DNA of 14,058 nucleotides, from the NCBI GenBank assembly GCA_964463985.1, contig CAYXEK010000092.1, forward strand, positions 1 through 14,058, given 5' to 3'. Of the stretch, positions 7,331 to 13,510 are shown one piece after another. Every line of letters begins with the position of its first letter. Within the stretch, counting starts at the first letter, position 1. The stretch is from JAXGPF01 sp964463985. Lineage in GTDB: Bacteria; Verrucomicrobiota; Kiritimatiellia; JAAZAB01. The position numbers and the translations under genes were made by a program. Under the pieces are notes generated by a model. It was given only the letters and a program-made list of their open reading frames with translations, made no database searches and had not been told where the DNA came from.

Positions 7331-9057
7331 AGCGGTTCCCGCAGGACAACTTTCATGCTGAATTCACGCGCGTAATCGTTCTGGTTCGGAATGGGCTGGC
7401 GTTCGATCTGAGTCTGGTCGTCGAAATCAGGGCGGGCGCGCAGATTATCGCGGAACTGGGCAATGGATTTGTCCGTGGCCTTATCCGCGAAAATCAAACC
7501 CTTCACCATGATCGCCCGGATGCCGGGGCTGGCTTCGGCAGTTTCCGGCGCCTCCGGTTCGCCGCGCCGGCCGCGGCGCCCGGCGGCGGCCGGCGTCTCC
7601 GCTGCCGCCATGGGGGCCACTTCCACCAGCCACATGCCGTCCAGCAGGCTCGCATGCAAGCTATCCAGCAAATGCAGCCAGCGGGCGCGGCGCCGCACCA
7701 ACTCTTCCAGGCTCGCGCTGCGTTCCCTCAATTCCGCCACCCGCGCTTCCACCGGCTTCATCCGTGATTCCACCGCCTCCAGGCGGCCTACAACGGCGCG
7801 TATTTTTCCCATCCGGGCGTCAAGTTTTTCCGCCATGACGGCGAAGTACAACCACCAGCACCCCACGATCAGCACCAGGCTGGCGGCGGCGGAAAACAGC
7901 AGGGGCAGCTTGCGTCGGAAAGCCTTGGCGGCGGCGATTTTTGGGGGCAGCAGGTTGATTTCCAGCGGGCAGGGCAGCATATGGCGCAAGCCCACCCCCA
8001 CTACTTCGCCCATAACGTGGGCGCAGGCGGCGATCTCATCGGAGGAAATGGCGTTGTTGACAATCACGTTGCGGAACGGATTAAGGTACTCGACGTCGGT
8101 TTTCAGCTTTTCCTTGAAAAACTCGTCGGTGCGGGCAATGATGGATGTGCCGCCGGCCAGCAGCACCCGCACGGGCGCGTGGCCTTCCTGCTGGGTGCGG
8201 TAAAAATTAATCGTGCGTTCGACTTCGACATGCAGGCGGGTCATCACGCTGCGGACGGTCTTGGAGACCCGCGAGATCACCTTGTCGGCATAATCTTCGT
8301 AGGCGCCGCCAAAGGCGACCGTGGCGTGGGTCCGCTTGAGTTCCTCGGCATCCTTGAAAGGCAGGTTGAATTCCTTCATCAACTGCTGGGTGATGACGTT
8401 GCCGGTGCCCATGATCGGCAGGTTGCGGCTGAAGAAACGCCCTTCTTCCACGAATACCAGGTTGGTGGAACGGGCGCCGATGTCAATCACCAGGATGCAG
8501 CCGTCCACGTCCACGTAATTATAGCGGACGGTGTTGTACAGGGCCATCGGCGCCACGTCCACCAATTCGACTTCCAGACCCACGGCTTCCACGCAATCGG
8601 TCAGCGTGGCAACCAACTCCGTCTTAATGGCCACCAGCATGACGTTCAGTTCATGCTGGGAAGTGCCCATCAACTGGTAATCCCAGACAACTTCGTTGAT
8701 GGGGAACGGCACATTCTGCTGGGCTTCGAACTGGATGGTTTGACGGAGCCTGCTGCGCTTGACCGGCGGGAGTTTGACCAGGCGCAGGAAGGCGGACTGG
8801 CCGGTCACCGACAGGACCACGGGGGCCGGGCGGATTTTTTTGCTTTTCATCAAATCCTGCAGGGCGCCGATAATCGCCAGGGAGGGATCGGCGTCGCTGC
8901 CGGGCTCGATCGCCATGGACTGCATGGCCAGGTGGGTCAACTCCCACCCGCCCCGCCCGCGGGTGAATTCGGCGATCTTCAGTTCCCCGGCGCCGATGTC
9001 CATCGCCAGCACGCGGCCGGACCGCCACAGATTCATGAGTTTAGCGCCGGAGCTCAT
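7327..9057 (-). CDS. pilM: PilM-like actin-fold ATPase fused to PilN-like domain (Amuc_1101-like)
   Basis: The 576-residue product joins two functions. Residues 1-360 are a PilM-type actin-fold ATPase: phosphate-1 motif at 17-27 (LAMDIGAGELK), phosphate-2 motif at 188-198 (LVIDIGARSTN) and adenosine motif at 298-305 (VLLAGGTS). Residues 366-371 read EINLLP, the motif by which the PilN N-terminus normally binds PilM. A transmembrane helix (about 384-407), a coiled coil (about 408-458) and a ferredoxin-like periplasmic domain (about 460-576) follow, as in PilN/GspL. The frame is open to an ATG at 9123, inside the upstream gene. The ATG at 9057 is chosen because GAGGA lies at 9066-9070, eight bases away, and the upstream stop is at 9077. 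It would form the cytoplasmic and inner-membrane platform of the pilus-like machine. A disordered insert (about 485-512) contains AGRRGRRG. Confidence 0.9.
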   Translation of the reverse strand: MSSGAKLMNLWRSGRVLAMDIGAGELKIAEFTRGRGGWELTHLAMQSMAIEPGSDADPSLAIIGALQDLMKSKKIRPAPVVLSVTGQSAFLRLVKLPPVKRSRLRQTIQFEAQQNVPFPINEVVWDYQLMGTSQHELNVMLVAIKTELVATLTDCVEAVGLEVELVDVAPMALYNTVRYNYVDVDGCILVIDIGARSTNLVFVEEGRFFSRNLPIMGTGNVITQQLMKEFNLPFKDAEELKRTHATVAFGGAYEDYADKVISRVSKTVRSVMTRLHVEVERTINFYRTQQEGHAPVRVLLAGGTSIIARTDEFFKEKLKTDVEYLNPFRNVIVNNAISSDEIAACAHVMGEVVGVGLRHMLPCPLEINLLPPKIAAAKAFRRKLPLLFSAAASLVLIVGCWWLYFAVMAEKLDARMGKIRAVVGRLEAVESRMKPVEARVAELRERSASLEELVRRRARWLHLLDSLHASLLDGMWLVEVAPMAAAETPAAAGRRGRRGEPEAPETAEASPGIRAIMVKGLIFADKATDKSIAQFRDNLRARPDFDDQTQIERQPIPNQNDYAREFSMKVVLREPL

Positions 9058-9070
9058 AATGCCTGTCCTC
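9058..9070 (-). promoter_or_regulatory. Ribosome binding site fixing the PilM-like start
   Basis: On the minus strand GAGGA (9066-9070) is followed by eight bases and then the ATG at 9057. This is the best-spaced Shine-Dalgarno sequence near the gene and supports a start 22 codons downstream of the longest open frame. Confidence 0.7.
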
Positions 9071-9076
9071 GGCCGC

Positions 9077-9712
9077 TTAACGCCCTTTGATCGTCTCGTA
9101 ATTATCCCAGGCCACGAAGGCAAAAGGCGTCTGGGCGCGGTTCAAAAGCGTTCCCGGCATTGTGCGCACATTGGTCATCGGCAACCGCCACCACTGGGGC
9201 GGAGTTTCCGGCAGGCCGGCGGATGCGAGCAATTCGCCCTTGGAATAAATTTCCACCGCGATGCGTTCCAAGGCGCCGTAACGCGCCACCGTGTTGGGGC
9301 GCAGGAACACGGTGCTCATGTGATTGCGGCCCTTGGCGATATCCACGTAAGCGACGGTGCAGGGGAAAAGCGTAAAAGCGCCGGTTTGAGGGTGTTTCAC
9401 CACCGCCGTGTAACGGAATTCCAACTCGTCAATCCACTCCGATTCCGTGTCGTAAACCACGGTAATTTTAGCCCAATCCCGCGCCCGGCTCGTTTCGGAG
9501 GGGCTGACGGAATAATCCGGCGTTTGCGCCCTGCCTTCCGGCCCCAATCCGGTCAATTTGCGTATAAGTACGACATCCTTGCCGGTTTCCGCCGCCGCCG
9601 CGGCCACCGCCGCCCGGCCCACCGGGCGCTGCGCCCAAAGATCACCAGAAACCAATCCGGCTGCAACCGCAAAAACAACCATTTTCCATGCCTGCCTGAA
9701 CGTTGATTTCAT
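9077..9712 (-). CDS. Amuc_1102-like exported pilus-system protein
   Basis: The 211-residue protein begins with a signal peptide (1-27, basic MKSTFRQAWK, hydrophobic core, likely cut after DLWA). A low-complexity Ala-rich segment follows, then a compact beta-rich domain (about 75-211) with alternating hydrophobic residues and many aromatic residues. It has no catalytic motif I recognise. Its place immediately upstream of the PilM-like gene, with the order secretin, 1099, 1100, PilM, 1102, matches Amuc_1102 of Akkermansia, whose family is described as pilus-like; the assignment rests mostly on this order. The start at 9712 is chosen over ATGs at 9721 and 9739: GGAGG at 9722-9726 is nine bases from 9712 but directly abuts 9721. 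The gene ends 19 bases before the PilM-like start. A periplasmic or surface accessory role is inferred. Confidence 0.68.
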   Translation of the reverse strand: MKSTFRQAWKMVVFAVAAGLVSGDLWAQRPVGRAAVAAAAAETGKDVVLIRKLTGLGPEGRAQTPDYSVSPSETSRARDWAKITVVYDTESEWIDELEFRYTAVVKHPQTGAFTLFPCTVAYVDIAKGRNHMSTVFLRPNTVARYGALERIAVEIYSKGELLASAGLPETPPQWWRLPMTNVRTMPGTLLNRAQTPFAFVAWDNYETIKGR

Positions 9713-9726
9713 TATGGCCATCCTCC
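9713..9726 (-). promoter_or_regulatory. Ribosome binding site deciding the Amuc_1102-like start
   Basis: GGAGG on the minus strand (9722-9726) stands nine bases upstream of the ATG at 9712, and zero bases from the alternative ATG at 9721. Spacing therefore favours 9712, which also begins a clean signal peptide. Confidence 0.65.
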
Positions 9727-9785
9727 ATGCAAGACCCACATCAATGAACGGGCAATTTAGCTGCCAGACCCTGATTTGTCAAAAC

Positions 9786-9807
9786 AAAACTTCAGCAAAA
9801 CTTCAGC
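9786..9807. repeat. 11-bp tandem duplication at a gene end
   Basis: AAAACTTCAGC occurs twice in direct succession (9786-9796 and 9797-9807). The second copy covers the stop codon of the 204-residue membrane protein gene. It is probably a slippage duplication. Confidence 0.7.
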
Positions 9808-10417
9808 GATTTTCCAATTGCCGCACCCTGGCCAAACCCGCCGCGAGCGCGGGCCGCGCCTGCTCCGCCTTGCCCTGCCAGATCCGCGCCTGCTCTTTTA
9901 AGGCAAAATCTTTTTGCCCGGCATTGCTGCGATTGACCCGCGTGCCGCCCAATCCCTCAAAGCGGCCGGCATTAATCGAGTCAATCGCCACCTCGCATTG
10001 ACCGCGGATTTTCACCAATTCGCGCAATTGCCAGCACAGGTTCCGACCATTTTGCGCCAGCGCCGGGTTGGCTGGTTCCGCCGCCAGGCGCTGCTCCAAG
10101 CCGCGCAAGGCCGACTGCAAATCCGCTGCCGCCGCGCTGTCGCCCAGGGGCGCCAGCGCCTGGACGATCAAAGCATCGAACTCATCGGCGTACCCTGGGA
10201 GCGTTGCCACTGTAGGCGCCGGAGCCGGCGCCTCCCGGAAATAAAAATAATACCCGGCATACAGCAGGGCGCCCAGGGCCAGCAGCAGCCATAAAGCGCT
10301 TATATTGCGCGGCGGCGGGCGCCGGCGCAAATGTCCCGTGCGATCCAAGGCATTGCCGGACATTCCGGCCGGCAAACCGCCATCATCCTGCGCAAATAAT
10401 ATGGCATTGGCGGTCAT
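9803..10417 (-). CDS. Unrecognised single-helix membrane protein
   Basis: I do not recognise this 204-residue protein. It has a polar, Arg- and Pro-rich N-terminal segment (1-39, with RRRPPPR at 31-37), one clear transmembrane helix (about 40-60), and an Ala-rich, largely helical C-terminal domain (about 75-204) that may be coiled and is probably periplasmic. Two cysteines (C128, C141) could form a disulfide. The topology (basic N-terminus, one helix, helical ectodomain) is that of bitopic pilus alignment proteins. It lies between the GspK-like and Amuc_1102-like genes, so it is a candidate accessory subunit; this is inference from position only. The ATG at 10417 is the longest option and has no obvious ribosome binding site; ATG at 10363 is an alternative. 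Coding is supported by GC-rich codon use like that of its neighbours and by the clear helix. Confidence 0.6.
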   Translation of the reverse strand: MTANAILFAQDDGGLPAGMSGNALDRTGHLRRRPPPRNISALWLLLALGALLYAGYYFYFREAPAPAPTVATLPGYADEFDALIVQALAPLGDSAAAADLQSALRGLEQRLAAEPANPALAQNGRNLCWQLRELVKIRGQCEVAIDSINAGRFEGLGGTRVNRSNAGQKDFALKEQARIWQGKAEQARPALAAGLARVRQLENR

Positions 10418-10466
10418 GGTTAAGACGGATACAGTAGAGCAAAATTCACGTTTTGAAGGTTATATT

Positions 10467-10588
10467 AGAGCCAATTGCAAAAGTCCTATCAAAAAAGGTC
10501 GGGGTGTAACCCGACCCTCCAAAACGGGTTGTTTATCAATTTTGGAGGGACGACTTCCACATCGTCCGAGACTTTTGAAATTGGCTCT
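10467..10588. repeat. Cloverleaf-like palindromic element, 122 bp
   Basis: An outer 19-bp stem with one mismatch (10467-10485 with 10570-10588) encloses three hairpins in a row. These are GGTCGGG-6 nt-CCCGACC (10497-10516), CTCCAAAA-15 nt-TTTTGGAG (10517-10547) and GGACGA-8 nt-TCGTCC (10548-10567). Together they account for nearly all of the gap between the GspK-like stop (10625) and the next gene's start (10417). There is no open reading frame and no tRNA-like arm spacing or CCA end. It could be a non-autonomous mobile palindrome (MITE or REP/BIME type), or an RNA structure in the operon transcript that affects expression of the downstream pilus genes. Confidence 0.85.
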
Positions 10589-10624
10589 GTCGGGATTCCA
10601 TTTAAAACTGAAACATTATCCTGC

Positions 10625-12754
10625 TCAATCCGGCAGCCATTTCAAATACCGCACGATCATCTCGCCGGTCCAGGCATCGCGCCAGACCACCGCCACCGCG
10701 CGCTGCCGCGACGGATTTTTGGGGATATTGCCGCCGGAGGCCACCTGCGCCTCGATCAGGATGGTATAAACCTGGCCGCGCGTGCTCAATAATCCGGCGG
10801 TATTGCGGATAAAAGCCTCGCGCTGGAGTTCATTGGTGGCGATGCCAATGAATTCCTCATTGCCCCAGTCCAACCGGCAGACGTCCGACAGATTGGTGTA
10901 AGGCCTATTTTCAATAATGAAATCCGCGACATCTACGGCTTGCGTCCAATCCAGCCGTGTGGGCCCCGCCTGTTCCGGATATTCATCCGCCGGCATCTCG
11001 GAAAACACCGCCGCCAGGACTTCCCGGTTGGTGGTGTTCGGATTTACGCGGCCCCGCCAGACGACATTGGTGACAAAGTCCCCGCAATTCGTTTCAATGG
11101 CAAAATAATCCAGGACCGGATCCGCACCCGAACCGCACAGTTTGATGGTGCTCCAGTTCGAATAAACCAGGTATCCCAATTCGCCGACTGAATGCAACGC
11201 ATTAGAACACGCCACATACATTTCGTCATTGGTATCGCATCCAACCGTATTCTTCCAGAAATTAGATGTGCACCCGTTAATCTGGTCCAATGATGGCATA
11301 TTCGTCCAAACCCACTGGTTCAAATCGTTTGGGTCCCAATTAATACGCGGATCAACACATTCCATGCTAAATCTAACTAAATTCTTTACGTTTGGACATA
11401 CATTGGTTGCCACCCAATATAATGCTGGACTTGTAAAACGATCTACTTCTTCATGGCCGGCACCGGCATGTCTAAAAACACTCGCTTCTAAATTAGTAAC
11501 AACCATCACAACTTCATTGTTCATACTCGTGAATGGAGGAATTGGCACATTTATTGGAATTTTAAAATGTTTTATTGTTCTTGCCGAGAACTGCTCAGCC
11601 GGTGGCGGGGATGGGGTGAATTTGTCACCATGTAGATCGCCAGGCATTCCAGCGGCGAATCCTCCAGAAACTTCTACTGAGTAAGATATTGGGTCAAATT
11701 CAACAAACGGTGCCCATAATTCCACGTAAAGATATTTCTGACCAACAGTAAAATTTGTCCCTGAATTATTTACTTCACACTCTACCACAACTTCGTTAAT
11801 CATTGGCACCGGTTTTGTGGCAGGAGTACCCATTGCGGGGGCTTTTGCGTCATCTATTGGAATTCGCCCAATATCCACATAATTAATGAGATTGGTAAAA
11901 AGTATTCCGGCATGTTTAACCGAGAACCCTGACAATTCAAAGGCATTAATTATTTGCTGTTTTCGATCAACTAAATCGTCAAAATCGCCCCCCAGATTGA
12001 CCTGCGTGCCCACCAGCAACGGCGAATTGTTGGTGTAGTAGCCCGGCGGCGCGCGCGAGTAAATGAAAAAATTCTCAGATTCATATCCGGCCAACTCGTT
12101 TAATTCCTCTAAAGTCTCAAATCTTTTCCAGTCGGCTCGATTGGTTAAAATGGGCGTATAGGCCACGGACATTTCCGGCAGGCTGGTCAGCGCGATTTCC
12201 ACCGGGTTGGTGCCGCAGCCGCGTTCGGCGCCGCCGGCAAAATTGGCGTCCAGCAACCCGGAGCAATTCAAAATCATGAAGGCCACCCGTCCGATGAGGT
12301 TGGTGGTGCCATAATTGCTGTTCGTCTCCTTGACATCGGAGATGATGCTTATCCAGTAATTGCTGCTGTTAGGCGAATTGGTGTCATTGGCGGCCACGGC
12401 GGCATCCCAGAGCGAACGCGGCACAAAATTGCTGGCCGAGCCTTTCAAGAGATCAACCGGCGGCGCGTTCGTGGGATCGAGAGTATAGGAATTGGTCACC
12501 GCCCACTCCTGGTAAACCAGGTTGGAGTCCGGCAAGTCCCGGCCACATTCGCGGTAAAGCTGGTCCATGGCGCGGACCAGGCCGACCCGTGCCAAATGCC
12601 TGGCCCGGACGGTATCCAACTGATTGCCGGCCGCCACGCGTTCGGTGCGCATGGAAATGGCGAAGGACACCGCCATCAGCACCATCAGCGACAGCACGCC
12701 CAGCACCATCACCAGGGCTATGCCGGAACGTTGATTGATTGGTTGGTTTTGCAT
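10625..12754 (-). CDS. gspK: GspK-like minor pseudopilin
   Basis: The 709-residue protein starts with a prepilin-like leader and hydrophobic stalk (QRSG-IALVMVLGVLSLMVLMAV, about 8-30). Cleavage is predicted after Gly 11, and there is no Glu at mature position 5, as is usual for GspK. Residues about 35-70 continue the amphipathic stalk (MRTERVAAGNQL, then ARHLARVGLVRAM). The C-terminal part has the typical GspK element VNPNTTNREVLAAVF (570-584) followed by a helical region with a GLLSTRG turn and a final beta strand pair. At 709 residues it is about twice a classical GspK; the extra length is a large Asn- and Thr-rich middle. GspK normally caps the pseudopilus tip together with GspI and GspJ, and a J-type gene lies just upstream. 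An ATG at 12787 is also in frame, but it lies in the tandem repeat array, so 12754 is preferred. Positions about 11160-12000 are clearly AT-richer than the rest. Confidence 0.8.
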   Translation of the reverse strand: MQNQPINQRSGIALVMVLGVLSLMVLMAVSFAISMRTERVAAGNQLDTVRARHLARVGLVRAMDQLYRECGRDLPDSNLVYQEWAVTNSYTLDPTNAPPVDLLKGSASNFVPRSLWDAAVAANDTNSPNSSNYWISIISDVKETNSNYGTTNLIGRVAFMILNCSGLLDANFAGGAERGCGTNPVEIALTSLPEMSVAYTPILTNRADWKRFETLEELNELAGYESENFFIYSRAPPGYYTNNSPLLVGTQVNLGGDFDDLVDRKQQIINAFELSGFSVKHAGILFTNLINYVDIGRIPIDDAKAPAMGTPATKPVPMINEVVVECEVNNSGTNFTVGQKYLYVELWAPFVEFDPISYSVEVSGGFAAGMPGDLHGDKFTPSPPPAEQFSARTIKHFKIPINVPIPPFTSMNNEVVMVVTNLEASVFRHAGAGHEEVDRFTSPALYWVATNVCPNVKNLVRFSMECVDPRINWDPNDLNQWVWTNMPSLDQINGCTSNFWKNTVGCDTNDEMYVACSNALHSVGELGYLVYSNWSTIKLCGSGADPVLDYFAIETNCGDFVTNVVWRGRVNPNTTNREVLAAVFSEMPADEYPEQAGPTRLDWTQAVDVADFIIENRPYTNLSDVCRLDWGNEEFIGIATNELQREAFIRNTAGLLSTRGQVYTILIEAQVASGGNIPKNPSRQRAVAVVWRDAWTGEMIVRYLKWLPD
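11160..12000. other. AT-rich block inside the GspK-like gene
   Basis: Base composition falls sharply within the gene: 11521-11580 is 18/60 G+C, while 12181-12240 is 44/60. The reading frame stays open across the block, which encodes about residues 252-530. This looks like a passenger domain of separate origin or under different codon selection. Confidence 0.6.
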
Positions 12755-12770
12755 GACAGACCCGGAAAAA

Positions 12771-12797
12771 CTCACACAAAGACGCAAAGGCGCAAAG
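12771..12797. repeat. Left terminal inverted repeat of the GxxExxY element
   Basis: This 27-bp sequence begins CTCACACAAAGACGC and ends GGCGCAAAG. Its reverse complement recurs at 13470-13496 with four transitions. A close copy lacking two bases borders the 3' end of the GxxExxY gene at 13057-13081. Confidence 0.75.
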
Positions 12798-12906
12798 ATT
12801 TATTCAATTTGACCATTTCAGACCGGAAATAATCTCACAAAGACACTAAGCCGCAAAGATTTATTCAATTTGACCATTTCAGACCGGAAATAATCTCACA
12901 AAGACA

Positions 12907-13006
12907 NNNNNNNNNNNNNNNNNNNNNNNNNNNNNNNNNNNNNNNNNNNNNNNNNNNNNNNNNNNNNNNNNNNNNNNNNNNNNNNNNNNNNNNNNNNNNN
13001 NNNNNN
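12907..13006. other. Assembly gap (100 N)
   Basis: Exactly 100 undefined bases interrupt a tandem-repeat unit. The round number suggests a placeholder of unknown real length, as expected when short reads cannot resolve the array. Confidence 0.98.
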
Positions 13007-13083
13007 CTAAGCCGCAAAGATTTATTCAATTTGACCATTTCAGACCCGGAAATACTCTCACAAAGACGCAAAGGCGCAAAGAT

Positions 13084-13467
13084 TTATTCAATTTGACCAT
13101 TTAAAATGCGTGTTATGCCGTTCTTCATCAATGCCTCGCCAAAATTGAGTAAATAACCCAATTTAAAACCTGTCAGGCGTAAATAAGTCAACACTTGCTT
13201 CTTATGCGCGGCAGTTGCTGACTCAACTGATTTCAATTCCAATATCACCTTGTTGCCCGCGACAATGTCGGCACGGAATCCTTCTTCGAAAATAATGCCA
13301 TTATATCGTATTGGAATTGCCAGTTGTCGTTGAACAGGAATCCCTTTTGAATCCAAGTCATGCGCAAGTAATACTTCATAAACCGTTTCAAGCAAACCTG
13401 GTCCAAGCGCCTTGTGAAGGCGAACGGCACAATCAACTACTATTTTCCCGATTTCATTTTCATTCAT
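13084..13467 (-). CDS. GxxExxY protein, PD-(D/E)XK nuclease-like
   Basis: The 127-residue product carries the motif that names the family (G24-L-L-E27-T-V-Y30). It also has a PD-(D/E)XK-type core: D67 in FRADIV, E77-L-K79 in VILELKSVE, and a downstream QVLTYLRLTG helix (91-100) with the Q-x3-Y pattern. It matches the PDDEXK_3/GxxExxY family, whose biological role is not established. The open frame reaches back to 13560, but the first 31 codons lie in the inverted repeat and upstream gene. The ATG at 13467 gives the usual family length and N-terminus (MNENEIGKIVVDCAVRLHKALG). AAGG within the repeat, nine bases upstream, could serve as ribosome binding site, which would make the repeat part of the expression signal. 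The stop codon lies in the first tandem unit. It shares strand with the pseudopilin genes it separates and probably rides on their transcript. Confidence 0.9.
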   Translation of the reverse strand: MNENEIGKIVVDCAVRLHKALGPGLLETVYEVLLAHDLDSKGIPVQRQLAIPIRYNGIIFEEGFRADIVAGNKVILELKSVESATAAHKKQVLTYLRLTGFKLGYLLNFGEALMKNGITRILNGQIE

Positions 13468-13469
13468 CC

Positions 13470-13496
13470 CTTTGTGCCTTCGTGTCTTCGTGTGAG
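13470..13496. repeat. Right terminal inverted repeat of the GxxExxY element
   Basis: This sequence, directly upstream of the GxxExxY start codon, is the reverse-complement partner of 12771-12797 (23 of 27 identical). It ends 14 bases before the J-type pseudopilin stop codon at 13511-13513. Confidence 0.75.
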
Positions 13497-13510
13497 AATT
13501 TTCCGTCCGC

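Larger units (their letters stand above)
12757..13102. repeat. Tandem array of about 61-bp units
   Basis: At least four units are visible: 12771-12833 (63 bp), 12834-12894 (61 bp), one split by the assembly gap (from 12895, resuming at 13007), and 13057-13102 (partial). Homology to the unit's tail (CAGACCCGGAAA) begins at 12757, only two bases from the GspK-like start codon. Read on the minus strand, each unit contains the last codons and stop of the GxxExxY gene (encoding NGQIE, then TAA) followed by the inverted-repeat sequence. Units differ by small substitutions and 1-2 base indels. There are no spacers. The true copy number is unknown. Confidence 0.9.
12757..13496 (-). mobile_element. 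Putative GxxExxY element bounded by inverted repeats
   Basis: A GxxExxY gene lies between imperfect 27-bp inverted repeats at 12771-12797 and 13470-13496. They are 23 of 27 identical without gaps, and all four differences are transitions. The similarity extends outward into a CGGAAAA motif on each side. The insert exactly fills the gap between the J-type and K-type pseudopilin genes. The left end is multiplied into a tandem array. No transposase is present and I see no target-site duplication, so mobility would need a helper or another route such as gene-end recombination. Size is uncertain because of the assembly gap. Confidence 0.5.

Noticed and set aside
9058..9123. Longer PilM-like start at 9123
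   Set aside because: It lies inside the upstream gene, encodes a non-conserved basic segment, and ignores the well-spaced GAGGA before the ATG at 9057.
10467..10588. tRNA gene suggested by the cloverleaf shape
   Set aside because: The outer stem is 19 bp rather than 7, the arm lengths and loops do not fit, and no T-loop or anticodon-arm consensus is present.
12865..13071. Short minus-strand open frame crossing the undefined bases
   Set aside because: It exists only because the gap is translated as unknown residues and it consists of tandem-repeat sequence.
12757..13102. CRISPR array
   Set aside because: The units are head-to-tail repeats of about 61 bp with no unique spacers, and they contain the end of the neighbouring gene.
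12755..13510. Target-site duplication for the GxxExxY insert
   Set aside because: Bases outside the two inverted repeats were compared and no matching direct repeat was found once the shared CGGAAAA extension is counted as part of the inverted repeat.
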